NCBI RefSeq assembly: GCF_008807375.1 | Contig: NZ_CP043311.1 | Location: 5,932,001 to 5,996,000, forward strand | Length of the DNA stretch: 64,000 nucleotides | Direction: 5' to 3' | DNA from: Pseudomonas lalkuanensis | GTDB lineage: Bacteria > Pseudomonadota > Gammaproteobacteria > Pseudomonadales > Pseudomonadaceae | Shown: in pieces, positions 44,645-53,359 of the stretch | How positions within the stretch are numbered: the stretch's first letter is position 1 | How the letters are laid out: every line of letters begins with the position of its first letter | Program-made: the position numbers and the translations under genes | The notes under the pieces: generated by a model | What the model was told of the DNA's origin: nothing | The model's database searches: none | The model's input: the letters and a program-made list of their open reading frames with translations, nothing else

Positions 44645-45460
44645 TCACTCGATCTCGAACAGCCCGTTCTTGAGTGGCGCCACATCCAGGCGCTGGCGCA
44701 CATCGTCGTCGATGCGCGGATCGTCGGGGCGGTAGAGCTTCACCTGGCGGTAGGCGGCTACTCGGTTGATCTCCGGGCCGAGGAATTCCCAGACCACGCG
44801 GGTGCAGGCCGGATTGCGCCGGTCGCCGCTGGAAACGCCGGTCTTCAGGCCATTGAGGCGGGTGATGCGGCTCTTGTAGCTGGGAATGAGGATGGTCTGG
44901 CTCATCTCGTTGAGGGTGAGCGACTCGTAGTCCACCAGGAACAGGCGATCCTGCAGCTGGAACGCCGCGCCCAGGTAGCGGCAGCGCACCCAGTCCTCGG
45001 CCCCCACGTCCGGGCTGCTGGATCGCTCCTGACGCTCCTGCCGCTCGAAGAGGAAGTTGCCGTCCTCCTCCCACAGGTGCACCAGCGACAGCAGCACCGT
45101 GCCCGGCACGGACATGCAGTTGGAGTATTCGAAGTAGTAGCCGCAGTAGCGCGACAGGTTGCCGGAATGCTCGCGCAAGGGCTGCAGCAGGCTGAGCAGC
45201 GGGTCGTTGGCGCGGGCGAGACTTTCCGACTGGCGGACGCCGATCAGCCGGGCGAACTGCTCGGTGGGCAGGGCCAGTTCGTAGTCCTCGACGCCGAAAA
45301 AATCACCGATGCGCTTGAGGTTGTAGGCGGTCGGGTGGCTCTGCCCGCTCAGGTACTTGTTGAACTGGGCGCGGTTGATCGCCAGCTTGCGGCAAACCTC
45401 CGAGATAGAGCGGTAGTGGCTGCACAGTAGCTTGAGGTTTTCGCCCAGATTGTCCGACAC
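44645..45460 (-). CDS. XRE-family transcriptional regulator
   Basis: The product is 271 aa from a GTG start. An N-terminal helix-turn-helix of the Cro/CI type covers about residues 8-60 (SISEVCRKLAINRAQFNKYL, then GQSHPTAYNLKRIGDFFGV). The rest (about 80-271) is a ligand-binding-like region without a name I can give, containing GNLSRYCGYYFEYSN and LNEMSQTILIPSYKSRITRL. It is divergent from the symporter-asparaginase pair and likely controls it. The intergenic region holds repeated GTCGCAT-like motifs that may be its operator. Confidence 0.88.
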   Translation of the reverse strand: MSDNLGENLKLLCSHYRSISEVCRKLAINRAQFNKYLSGQSHPTAYNLKRIGDFFGVEDYELALPTEQFARLIGVRQSESLARANDPLLSLLQPLREHSGNLSRYCGYYFEYSNCMSVPGTVLLSLVHLWEEDGNFLFERQERQERSSSPDVGAEDWVRCRYLGAAFQLQDRLFLVDYESLTLNEMSQTILIPSYKSRITRLNGLKTGVSSGDRRNPACTRVVWEFLGPEINRVAAYRQVKLYRPDDPRIDDDVRQRLDVAPLKNGLFEIE

Positions 45461-45502
45461 CGCCCATTACCCCCTGTTGCGAGTGGCGCGACTATAGCAT
45501 CA

Positions 45503-45552
45503 AGTCGCATCACGTCGAATAAAGCCGCGAAATTGTCTGATATGTCGCATTC
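45503..45552. promoter_or_regulatory. Candidate operator repeats between the XRE and symporter genes
   Basis: AAGTCGCATCACGTCGAATAA and, about 30 nt later, ATGTCGCATTCC share the unit GTCGCAT (with GTCGAAT between). They lie in the divergent promoter region and are the most repeated motif there. Confidence 0.4.
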
Positions 45553-45638
45553 CCCAACCATGCGCGGCAACGGCAGAGGCGTGTCCGCCCGAAGCCTTCG
45601 TCCATCACGCGAACAAAATAAGAATCGAGGTCTCACTC

Positions 45639-47087
45639 ATGCTTGAAGTGATCAACGACTTCCTCTCGGGGAAAGTGCTCATCGTGCTCATCGTCGGGCT
45701 CGGCACCTATTTCACCCTCCGCTCCCGCTTCGTCCAGTTCCGCCATTTCGGCCACATGTTCAGCGTGTTCAAGGAATCCATCCGTGGCCAGGCCGGCCAG
45801 CTGAGCTCCTTCCAGGCCCTGATGCTGAGCCTCGCCGGCCGCGTTGGCGCCGGTAACATCGCCGGTGTCGGCCTGGCCGTGACCCTCGGCGGTCCCGGCG
45901 CCGTGTTCTGGATGTGGGTCACCGCGCTGGTCGGCATGTCCAGCAGCTTCTTCGAGTGCACCCTGGCCCAGGTCTACAAGCGCGCCGATGGCGACGGCCT
46001 GTACCGCGGCGGCCCGTCCTACTACATCCAGCATGGCCTGAAGCTGCGCTGGATGGCGCTGACCTTCGCCGTGCTGCTGCTGGTGACCTACGGCTTCGCC
46101 TTCAACGGCCTGCAGGCCTTCACCGTGACCCACTCCCTGGAAAACGCCTTCGGTCTGCCGGTGCAGTACACCGGTATCGGCCTGGCCGTGCTCCTGGGCC
46201 TGGTGTTCATCGGCGGCATCAAGCGCATCGCCTCGGTGTCCGACCTGCTGGTACCGGTCAAGACCCTGGCCTACATCGCCGTCACCTGCTACGTGATCAT
46301 TTCCCAGATCGAGCTGGTGCCGGACATGCTGGTCACCATCGTGAAGAGCGCCTTCGGCCTTGAGCCGGCCTTCGCCGGCCTGCTGGGCAGCGCCATCGTA
46401 ATGGGCGTGAAGCGCGGCGTGTTCGCCAACGAAGCGGGCCTGGGCAGCGCGCCCAACGTCGCCGCCGTGGCTGCCGTGAAGCACCCGGCCGCCCAGGGCG
46501 TGGTGCAGGCGTTCAGCGTGTTCCTCGACACCTTCGTGATCTGCACCTGCACCGCGCTGCTGATCCTGCTGTCCGGCTTCTATACCCCGGGCTTCGAAGG
46601 CGACGGCATCGTGCTGACCCAGAACTCCCTGGCCGCCGTGGTCGGTGAGTGGGGCCGCGTGTTCATCAGCGTCGCGCTGAGCCTCTTCGTCTTCACCTGC
46701 ATCCTGTACAACTACTACCTCGGCGAGAACGCCCTGCAGTTCCTGGCCGGCCGCAGCCGCGCCGCCCTGCTGACCTACCGTGGCCTGGTGCTGGCACTGA
46801 TCTGCTGGGGCTCCATGCAGAACCTGGGCACCGTGTTCGCCTTCGCCGACATCACCATGACCTGCCTCGCCTTCGTCAACCTGCTGGCCCTGGCCATGCT
46901 GATCAAGGTCGGCCTGCGGGTGATGCGCGACTACGACGAGCAACGCAAGGCGGGCATCAACCAGCCGGTGTTCGATTCCGCCAAGTTCGCTGACCTGGAC
47001 CTGGACCGCGACGCCTGGCCGGCCAACCCGGCGCCGAGCGAGGACACCATCCCCGTCGCTCACGGCCTGGCGCAAAGCCACCGCTGA
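45639..47087 (+). CDS. Sodium:alanine/glycine symporter family (AGCS) transporter
   Basis: This is an inner-membrane amino-acid:Na+ symporter. The product is 482 aa with about eleven helices. The family signature GGPGAVFWMWVTALVGMSSSF is present, with FQALMLSLAGRVGAGNIAGV near the N-terminus and GVKRGVFANEAGLGSAPNVA in the middle. The first signature usually reads S-x-R-V-G-x-G-N-I-A; here it is AGRVGAGNIA. The asparaginase gene follows by 97 nt on the same strand, so the transported amino acid could be asparagine, glutamine or alanine; this is inference. Confidence 0.93.
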   Translation: MLEVINDFLSGKVLIVLIVGLGTYFTLRSRFVQFRHFGHMFSVFKESIRGQAGQLSSFQALMLSLAGRVGAGNIAGVGLAVTLGGPGAVFWMWVTALVGMSSSFFECTLAQVYKRADGDGLYRGGPSYYIQHGLKLRWMALTFAVLLLVTYGFAFNGLQAFTVTHSLENAFGLPVQYTGIGLAVLLGLVFIGGIKRIASVSDLLVPVKTLAYIAVTCYVIISQIELVPDMLVTIVKSAFGLEPAFAGLLGSAIVMGVKRGVFANEAGLGSAPNVAAVAAVKHPAAQGVVQAFSVFLDTFVICTCTALLILLSGFYTPGFEGDGIVLTQNSLAAVVGEWGRVFISVALSLFVFTCILYNYYLGENALQFLAGRSRAALLTYRGLVLALICWGSMQNLGTVFAFADITMTCLAFVNLLALAMLIKVGLRVMRDYDEQRKAGINQPVFDSAKFADLDLDRDAWPANPAPSEDTIPVAHGLAQSHR

Positions 47088-47109
47088 TCGCGCGTTCCGG
47101 TAGTACCTG

Positions 47110-47142
47110 GTGCCGCTCCTCCGCTGATGCGGGGAGCGGCAC
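47110..47142 (+). terminator. Stem-loop between the symporter and asparaginase genes
   Basis: GTGCCGCTCC and GGGAGCGGCAC pair around an inner CCGC/GCGG helix, 23 nt after the symporter stop. A weak T-rich stretch follows (TGTCGTTTC), so readthrough to asparaginase is likely partial. Confidence 0.55.
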
Positions 47143-47183
47143 TGTCGTTTCTGCATCCTGCTTTTTTCGAGTTTTCCCGACCC

Positions 47184-48167
47184 ATGAATGCTGTGAAGAA
47201 CCTTTTCGTGCTCTACACCGGCGGCACCATCGGCATGCTGCAGACTCCCGAAGGCCTGGCCCCGGCCAGCGGCTTCGAGGCACGCATGCGCGAGCAGCTG
47301 GACGGCCAGGGAGTGGCACTGGATTGGCACTTCCAGGAACTGCTGCCGCTGATCGATAGCGCCAACATGCGCCAGACCAACTGGCTGGCCATGCGCGATG
47401 CGATAGTCGACGCGGTGGAACGCGGTCACGACGGCGTGCTGCTGCTGCACGGCACCGACACCCTGGCCTACAGCGCGGCGGCCCTCGGTTTCCTGATGCT
47501 GGGCCTGCCGGTACCCGTGGTGCTGACCGGCGCCATGCTGCCGGCCGGTAGCGACGGCAGCGATGCCTGGCCGAACCTGCTGGGCGCCATCCGTGCGCTG
47601 CAGGCGGGAGTCGCACCCGGCGTGCATCTCTTCTTCAATGGCGAGCTGCTGCACGGCGCCCGCGCCAGCAAGCTGCGCTCGGAGGCCTTCGACGCCTTCG
47701 CCGTACTGCCGCGCCCACGAGACGGCGAGCGCGCCGGCCGGATTCCCGCCGGACTGGATTACCGCAGCCCGCGCCAGCCGGTGAACCTCGCGGTGCTGCC
47801 GCTCTTCCCCGGTGTGGCGGCGAGCCATGTGGAGGCACTGCTGGGCAGCGGCGTGCAGGGCCTCTTGCTGGAGTGCTACGGCAGCGGCACCGGCCCGTCC
47901 GACGACAAGGCGCTGCTCGACGTCCTGCGCGCCGCCCACCAGCGTGGCGTGGTGCTGGCCGCCATCAGCCAGTGCCCGGCCGGGCATATGCAGGCGGGCG
48001 TGTACGCCGCCGGCAGCCAGTTGCTGGCCACCGGCCTGGTGCCGGCCGGCGGCATGACCCGCGAGGCGGCGCTGGGCAAGCTGTTCGCCTTGCTCGGCGT
48101 CGGCATGCGCCAGGAAGAGGTGGAGCAGTGGTTCGCCGTGGACCTGTGTGGGGAGATGGTGGACTGA
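47184..48167 (+). CDS. Type I L-asparaginase
   Basis: The enzyme hydrolyses asparagine to aspartate and ammonia in the cytoplasm. The product is 327 aa with no signal peptide. The first catalytic motif VLYTGGTIGML lies at residues 9-19 with the nucleophilic Thr, and the second, GVLLLHGTDTLAYSAAAL, contains the Thr-Asp pair. A VLTGAMLPAGSDGSDA segment follows. A symporter gene precedes it and an aspA gene lies elsewhere in the window, giving a route from asparagine to fumarate. Confidence 0.93.
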   Translation: MNAVKNLFVLYTGGTIGMLQTPEGLAPASGFEARMREQLDGQGVALDWHFQELLPLIDSANMRQTNWLAMRDAIVDAVERGHDGVLLLHGTDTLAYSAAALGFLMLGLPVPVVLTGAMLPAGSDGSDAWPNLLGAIRALQAGVAPGVHLFFNGELLHGARASKLRSEAFDAFAVLPRPRDGERAGRIPAGLDYRSPRQPVNLAVLPLFPGVAASHVEALLGSGVQGLLLECYGSGTGPSDDKALLDVLRAAHQRGVVLAAISQCPAGHMQAGVYAAGSQLLATGLVPAGGMTREAALGKLFALLGVGMRQEEVEQWFAVDLCGEMVD

Positions 48168-48189
48168 GTGTCCACCCGGAACATCGTCG

Positions 48190-48285
48190 GGGGCGGCGGA
48201 GCTGCCCTTGGCGAATGAATTCGCCCCTGCAGGGAAACCGTCCGGAACGGTGGGCATCGCGAATGAATTCGCTCCCATAGGCTTC
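48190..48285. repeat. REP pair after the asparaginase gene
   Basis: Two similar cores (GGCGAATGAATTCGCCCCTG and GCGAATGAATTCGCTCCCAT) occur in the same orientation about 55 nt apart between convergent genes. Confidence 0.8.
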
Positions 48286-48301
48286 AGCCCATCACGGGGG
48301 A

Positions 48302-48919
48302 TCAGAACGGCCACCAGCCCCGCCCCTCTTCCAGCTCCGCGCGGCAATGCTGCAATTGCCTGCCATAGGTAGCGGACTGACGCTCGACCTTGCGCGCCAC
48401 CTGCGTCAGCCAGGGCTTCTGGCGGTAGCTGCCGCGCCGGAATCCGCCCCGCCCCTCGTGATAGGCCAGGTACTGGTTGTAGGCGTCCCACTTCGAGAGC
48501 CCCAGGTGGCGGCTGCTGGCGTCGGTGTACCAGCCGATGAAGTCGGTGGCATCGTCGAAATCGCTCCGTGAACCGTCGTCCCCTGTCGCCCGCTCGTAAT
48601 CGTCCCAGGTGCCGTCCAGCGCCTGGGCGTAGCCGTAGGCGGAGGTGACCCGTCCCCAGGGAATGAACCCCAGGACGTAATGGCGCGGCGGGCGGGCATC
48701 ATGCCGATAGCTGCTTTCCTGGTCGATGAAGGCCATCGCCACCTGAATGGGTGTGCCCCAGCGCTGCTCCATTTCCCGCGCGTCCTCGTACCAGTCGGGG
48801 TATTCGCGGAAGATCGCGCACAGGTCGTCCGGCGCGCGCGGCGGCGCCGTGGCACAGCCCGCGAGCAGCAGAACGATCAGCAGAATCGGGGCGAATCGAA
48901 GCCCCTGCCCGCCTGTCAG
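48302..48919 (-). CDS. Lytic transglycosylase (SLT) lipoprotein, probable CTG start
   Basis: The product would be 205 aa. The C-terminal 156 residues start at an ATG (MEQRWGTPIQVAMAF), but the same frame extends upstream through FREYPDWYEDARE and a clear lipoprotein signal, LRFAPILLIVLLLAGC (lipobox LAGC). No ATG, GTG or TTG exists in that extension. A CTG at 48919-48917 has GGAG 6 nt upstream and overlaps the stop of the preceding EAL gene, so it is the best candidate start. The catalytic Glu lies in IDQESSYRHD, with SAYGYAQALDGTWDDYE after it, as in SLT-type transglycosylases that cut peptidoglycan. Confidence 0.8.
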   Translation of the reverse strand: MTGGQGLRFAPILLIVLLLAGCATAPPRAPDDLCAIFREYPDWYEDAREMEQRWGTPIQVAMAFIDQESSYRHDARPPRHYVLGFIPWGRVTSAYGYAQALDGTWDDYERATGDDGSRSDFDDATDFIGWYTDASSRHLGLSKWDAYNQYLAYHEGRGGFRRGSYRQKPWLTQVARKVERQSATYGRQLQHCRAELEEGRGWWPF

Positions 48920-49704
48920 ACCCGCTCCGGTCGGCCAAGCCGGTAGCCCTGGAACAGCTTGAACGGAAGGCCCTTGGCCACCTCGTACTGCCAGTCGGTC
49001 TCGACCTTTTCGGCGACCAGCTCCACGGGATAACGGTGGATGAACTGGTAGAGCCGTTCCATGAGACGGGCGAAGTGGTCCGACATGAAGGCCTCGTCAC
49101 CGCGCCAGGCGATGCCGAGGTCGAAGAGATCGAGCTTCACCACATCGCACAGGCCCAGGTCGAGCTCCCAGTGGATGGGGGCATGGATGTCGTAGTCGTC
49201 GAGGGCGACCTGCACGCCCTCCTGCCGGAGGCGGATCAGCCCGTTCATGTAGGCCTTGAAATCTTCGGGGACTTCCAGCGGCCGCTCGGTGACCTCGACC
49301 ACCAGCTCGGCACCGGTACTGAGCAGGTCGGCAGCGCTTTCGATCAGTTCGTCGACCATCGCCGGCCTGGCCAGGCTGCGTTTCTCGACATTGACGAAGT
49401 GCCGCACCATCGCCTGCCCGCCACGCTGGTCGTTCAGCTGGCGGTGGTAATGGGTGTCGAGCAGGCAACGCATGCGCAGCCCCAGCAGCAGCTCCCGGGT
49501 GACGCTGTGCAGGAGGTCGTCGGACATCCTGTAGATGGCCAGCTTGCCGGTGCCGTCGAAGCGCGCCAGGTTCTCGAAGCCGATGATGCATTCCTGTCGA
49601 TCCAGGATTGGCTGCCGCCGAACCTCGGCCAGCCAGGCCGAGAGGAATATGGGCTTGCCGGCAGGCGGCGCGGGCGGAACGTCGCGTATGGGGCGAAGGG
49701 GCAT
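48916..49704 (-). CDS. Divergent EAL-domain protein
   Basis: The product is 262 aa, a standalone EAL-type fold. Compared with active c-di-GMP phosphodiesterases, the EAL motif reads ENL (IIGFENLARF), while VEVTERPL, VALDDYD, VKLDLFD, VAEKVE and LFQGYRLG align with the metal and substrate motifs. The loop after the DD pair (normally DDFGTG) is replaced by DDYDIHAPIHW. It may bind c-di-GMP without cutting it or act on another ligand. Its stop overlaps the transglycosylase start region by 3 nt, so the two are probably coexpressed. Confidence 0.85.
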   Translation of the reverse strand: MPLRPIRDVPPAPPAGKPIFLSAWLAEVRRQPILDRQECIIGFENLARFDGTGKLAIYRMSDDLLHSVTRELLLGLRMRCLLDTHYHRQLNDQRGGQAMVRHFVNVEKRSLARPAMVDELIESAADLLSTGAELVVEVTERPLEVPEDFKAYMNGLIRLRQEGVQVALDDYDIHAPIHWELDLGLCDVVKLDLFDLGIAWRGDEAFMSDHFARLMERLYQFIHRYPVELVAEKVETDWQYEVAKGLPFKLFQGYRLGRPERV

Positions 49705-49852
49705 GGACCTGCTCCCGCAATTGGAGATGCGCGCAGGCTAGGTTTCCGGTCTCCGATGATGGAAATCAGAAATCGTCATTGCTACAGGCGCGCGGCGCCA
49801 GGAAGGAATTTGCAGGGTGGCTATTGAGAAATTCATTGATGGGAGCTGCCCC

Positions 49853-49925
49853 TGTAGGAGCGAATTCATTCGCGAAAGGGCGACTTAGTAGCCCAGGACC
49901 GCAATCGCGATTGAAATCGCTCCCA
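49853..49925. repeat. Inverted REP pair upstream of the EAL gene
   Basis: TGTAGGAGCGAATTCATTCG and CGCGATTGAAATCGCTCCCA face each other across a short spacer, forming a BIME-like unit between the pycB terminator and the EAL gene start. Confidence 0.85.
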
Positions 49926-49942
49926 CAGAATTTCCCGGGCAC

Positions 49943-49967
49943 AAAAAAAGGGAGCCTTGCGGCTCCC
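49943..49967 (-). terminator. Intrinsic terminator after pycB
   Basis: On the minus strand GGGAGCC-GCAA-GGCTCCC is followed by TTTTTTT, about 24 nt beyond the pycB stop. Confidence 0.93.
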
Positions 49968-49990
49968 CACGGGGACTATCGCCGGAGCAA

Positions 49991-51796
49991 TCAGGCGATT
50001 TCGACCAGGATCTCGCCCGGGTTCACGCGGTCGCCCTTGGCCACGTGGATGGCCTTGACGGTGCCATCGATGGGCGCCTGGACTTCGGTTTCCATCTTCA
50101 TCGCTTCGGTGATCAGCACGGCCTGACCGGCTTTCACCCGGTCGCCTTCCTTCACCAGCACGTCGACGATGTTGCCCGGCATGGTGGTGCTGACATCGCC
50201 CGGAGCGCTGGCTTGCTTGCGCTTGCTGCCGGAGCCTGCAACGAACTCGTTGAGCGGCTCGAACACCACTTCTTCCGGCATGCCGTCGATGGCGAGGTAG
50301 AAGTGACGCTTGCCGTCGCTCTTCACGCCGACACCGGTGATGTCGATGCGGTAGCTCTCGCCATGCACGTCCACCACGAACTCGGTCGGAGTGCCTTCGC
50401 CACCGACCGCAACCGCACCCTTGCCATTGGGCATGGGCAGCAACTCTTCCGGCTTCAGGGTGCCGGCGGCACGCTCTTCGAGGAACTTGCGGCCGATGTC
50501 CGGGAACATGGCAAAGGTCAGCACGTCCTCTTCGCACTTGGCCAGGCTGCCGATGTCGGCGCGCAGCTTGTCCAGCTCGGGCTTGATCAGGTCGGCCGGA
50601 CGCACGTCGATGACTTCTTCGTTGCCGATGGCCTGGCGGCGCAGCTGCTCGTTGATCTCGCCCGGCGCCTTGCCGTAGCGGCCCTGCAGGTAGAGCTTCA
50701 CTTCGTTGGTGATGGTCTTGTAGCGCTCGCCGGCCAGGACGTTGAAGAAGGCCTGGGTACCGACGATCTGCGAGGTCGGGGTCACCAGGGGCGGGAAACC
50801 GAGGTCGGCGCGCACGCGCGGGATTTCTTCCAGCACTTCGGCCATGCGGTTGAGGGCGCCCTGCTCCTTCAGCTGGTTGGCCAGGTTGGAGATCATGCCG
50901 CCCGGCACCTGGTTGACCTGCACGCGGGTGTCCACGCCGGTGAATTCGCTTTCGAACTGGTGGTACTTCTTGCGCACGGCGTGGAAGTACATGCCGATTT
51001 CCTGGATCAGCTCCAGGTCCAGGCCGGTGTCGAAGGGGGTGTTGCGCAGGGCGGCGACCATCGACTCGGTGCCCGGGTGGCTGGTGCCCCAGGCCATGCT
51101 GGAAATGGCGGTGTCGATACGGTCGGCGCCGTTCTCGATGGCCTTCAGCTGGCACATGCTGGCCACGCCGGCGGTGTCGTGGGAGTGCACCACCACTTCC
51201 AGCGGCAGGGCATCCTTCAGCGCCTTGACCAGGTCGCCGGTGGCGAACGGGGTCAGCAGGCCGGCCATGTCCTTGATGGCGATGGAGTCGACGCCCATGG
51301 CAGCCATGGTCTTGGCCTGGTTCACGAAGGCGTCGATGGTGTGCACGGGGCTGGTGGTGTAGCAGATGGTGCCCTGGGCGTGCTTGCCGGCGGCCTTCAC
51401 GGCTTCGATGGAGACACGCAGGTTACGCACGTCGTTCATCGCGTCGAAGATGCGGAACACGTCGATACCGTTGACCGCGGCCTTGGCGACGAAGGCACGA
51501 ACCACGTCATCGCTGTAGTGGCGGTAGCCCAGCAGGTTCTGGCCGCGCAGGAGCATCTGCAGGCGGGTATTGGGCAGCGCGGCCTTGAGCTTGCGCAGGC
51601 GCTCCCACGGGTCTTCCTTGAGGAAACGCACGCAGGCGTCGAAAGTGGCGCCGCCCCAGACTTCCAGCGACCAGTAGCCGACCTTGTCGAGCTTGTCGCA
51701 GATCGGAAGCATGTCTTCAGTGCGCATGCGGGTGGCCAGCAGGGACTGGTGCGCGTCGCGCAGGATGGTATCGGTGATCGAGATCTTCTTGCTCAT
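49991..51796 (-). CDS. pycB: Pyruvate carboxylase subunit B (carboxyltransferase plus biotin carrier)
   Basis: With PycA this makes oxaloacetate from pyruvate, refilling the TCA cycle. The product is 601 aa. The N-terminal carboxyltransferase domain (about 1-300) has TDTILRDAHQSLLATRMRTE with the metal-binding Asp and VVHSHDTAGVASMCQL. A conserved post-CT domain follows, and a biotinyl domain has the biotin Lys at 567 (TEAMKMETEV). The gene has also been called oadA in genome annotations. It begins 16 nt after pycA, so the two form an operon, and a terminator follows. Confidence 0.95.
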   Translation of the reverse strand: MSKKISITDTILRDAHQSLLATRMRTEDMLPICDKLDKVGYWSLEVWGGATFDACVRFLKEDPWERLRKLKAALPNTRLQMLLRGQNLLGYRHYSDDVVRAFVAKAAVNGIDVFRIFDAMNDVRNLRVSIEAVKAAGKHAQGTICYTTSPVHTIDAFVNQAKTMAAMGVDSIAIKDMAGLLTPFATGDLVKALKDALPLEVVVHSHDTAGVASMCQLKAIENGADRIDTAISSMAWGTSHPGTESMVAALRNTPFDTGLDLELIQEIGMYFHAVRKKYHQFESEFTGVDTRVQVNQVPGGMISNLANQLKEQGALNRMAEVLEEIPRVRADLGFPPLVTPTSQIVGTQAFFNVLAGERYKTITNEVKLYLQGRYGKAPGEINEQLRRQAIGNEEVIDVRPADLIKPELDKLRADIGSLAKCEEDVLTFAMFPDIGRKFLEERAAGTLKPEELLPMPNGKGAVAVGGEGTPTEFVVDVHGESYRIDITGVGVKSDGKRHFYLAIDGMPEEVVFEPLNEFVAGSGSKRKQASAPGDVSTTMPGNIVDVLVKEGDRVKAGQAVLITEAMKMETEVQAPIDGTVKAIHVAKGDRVNPGEILVEIA

Positions 51797-51812
51797 GTTC
51801 TGAATCCTTCCC

Positions 51813-53228
51813 CTACAGGCCGGCGTGGGCGGCGATGGCGGTGGCGATGGCGATGGCCAGGTGCGACGGGTTGCGCTTGATCGAGTACTGGGTCAGCTCC
51901 GGATGGCTCTCGACGAAGCTGGTGTTGAACTCGGCGCTGCGGAACTCGGGATTGCGCAGGATTTCCTGGTAGTAGGGCGCGGTGGTCCGCACACCCTGCA
52001 CGCGCATGTCGTCCAGTGCACGCAGGCCACGGTCCAGCGCCTCTTCCCAGGTCAGTGCCCAGACGATCAGCTTCAGGCACATGGAGTCGTAGTACGGCGG
52101 AATGGTGTAGCCGGTGTAGATCGCGGTATCGGTGCGAACGCCGGGGCCGCCGGGGGCGTAGTAGCGAGTGATCTTGCCGAAGGACGGCAGGAAGTTGTTC
52201 TTCGGGTCCTCGGCGTTGATGCGGAACTGCAGGGCGAAGCCGCGATGGATGATGTCGTCCTGCTTGACCGACAGTTCCAGGCCCGAAGCGATGCGGATCT
52301 GCTCGCGGACCACGTCGATGCCGGTGATTTCCTCGGTGATGGTGTGTTCCACCTGCACGCGGGTGTTCATCTCCATGAAGTACACCTCGCCCTCGGCGAG
52401 CAGGAACTCCACGGTACCGGCGTTCTCGTAGCCCACGGCCTTGGCCGCGCGCACGGCGAGGTCACCGATGTAGGCGCGCTGCTCGGGGGTGAGCTGCGGG
52501 CTCGGGGCGATCTCGATGAGCTTCTGGTTGCGGCGCTGGATGGAGCAGTCGCGCTCGAACAGGTGCACGGTGTTGCCGAAGGAGTCGGCAAGGATCTGCG
52601 CTTCGATGTGTTTCGGGTTGACGATGCACTTCTCGAGGAAGACTTCCGCCGAGCCGAAGGCCTTGGTGGCTTCGGAGATCACGCGCGGGTAGGCCTGTTC
52701 CAGTTCGGAGCGCGAGTTGCAGCGACGGATGCCGCGGCCGCCACCACCGGAGGTGGCCTTGAGCATCACCGGGTAGCCGATACGCTCGCCTTCGCGCAGC
52801 GCCTCGTCCAGGTCGGCGACGTTGCCTTCGGTGCCGGGGGTGACCGGTACACCGGCCTTGATCATGCTGCGGCGAGCTTCGGTCTTGTCGCCCATGCGGC
52901 GGATCACGGAGGCCGAAGGGCCGATGAACTTGATCCCGCGCTCGGCGCAGATTTCCGCCAGCTCGGCGTTCTCGGAGAGGAAACCGTAGCCCGGGTGCAG
53001 GGCATCGCAGCCGGTCTCGACCGCCAGGTTCACCAGTTTGCGCGGGTTCAGGTAGCCCGCCAGCGGATCATCGCCGATGCTGTGGGCCTCGTCGGCGCGC
53101 TTGACATGCAGGGCGTGCCGGTCGGCATCGGAGTAGATGGCCACCGAGCGGATGCCCATTTCGGCGCAAGCGCGCACGATGCGGACGGCGATCTCACCAC
53201 GGTTGGCGATCAGGATTTTCTTGATCAC
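51813..53228 (-). CDS. pycA: Pyruvate carboxylase subunit A (biotin carboxylase)
   Basis: This subunit carboxylates biotin on PycB using ATP and bicarbonate. The product is 471 aa from a GTG start 8 nt after GAGGG; the open frame further upstream lacks protein-like sequence. The N-terminus IKKILIANRGEIAVRIVRA, the Gly-rich ATP-grasp loop SGGGGRGIRRC, FLEKCIVNPKHIEAQIL and FMEMNTRVQVEHTITEEITG are all typical of biotin carboxylase. It is accC-like in sequence, but its position before pycB and divergent to pycR identifies it. Confidence 0.95.
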   Translation of the reverse strand: MIKKILIANRGEIAVRIVRACAEMGIRSVAIYSDADRHALHVKRADEAHSIGDDPLAGYLNPRKLVNLAVETGCDALHPGYGFLSENAELAEICAERGIKFIGPSASVIRRMGDKTEARRSMIKAGVPVTPGTEGNVADLDEALREGERIGYPVMLKATSGGGGRGIRRCNSRSELEQAYPRVISEATKAFGSAEVFLEKCIVNPKHIEAQILADSFGNTVHLFERDCSIQRRNQKLIEIAPSPQLTPEQRAYIGDLAVRAAKAVGYENAGTVEFLLAEGEVYFMEMNTRVQVEHTITEEITGIDVVREQIRIASGLELSVKQDDIIHRGFALQFRINAEDPKNNFLPSFGKITRYYAPGGPGVRTDTAIYTGYTIPPYYDSMCLKLIVWALTWEEALDRGLRALDDMRVQGVRTTAPYYQEILRNPEFRSAEFNTSFVESHPELTQYSIKRNPSHLAIAIATAIAAHAGL

Positions 53229-53330
53229 GAGTTTTCCCTCGACCAAGTGAACAGGCGAACGGCTGGGCCGGTCGTTGAGTGACCGCTGATCGTCAAGCGG
53301 TCGCGTCATTACCCTACGCCCTCGACGTGA

Positions 53331-53359
53331 ATAACCCCAATCAATAATTATTGGGTTAT
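53331..53359. promoter_or_regulatory. Palindromic operator in the pycA-pycR intergenic region
   Basis: ATAACCCC-AAT ... ATT-GGGTTAT form an inverted repeat around the perfect core CAATAATTATTG (53342-53353). TTGGGT in the right arm is also a -35-like element with TATAGT 18 nt downstream on the plus strand, toward the LysR gene. This fits an autoregulated LysR binding site controlling both genes. Confidence 0.65.

Noticed and set aside
45633..48491. A 950-codon open frame on the minus strand opposite the symporter and asparaginase genes
   Set aside because: It lies antisense to two well-supported genes. Its composition is rich in His, Gln, Gly and Ala, as expected from the complement of high-GC coding DNA, with no domain.
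48302..48772. Starting the transglycosylase at the internal ATG
   Set aside because: The same frame upstream encodes conserved-looking sequence and a full lipoprotein signal, so the ATG-only model would lose the export signal.
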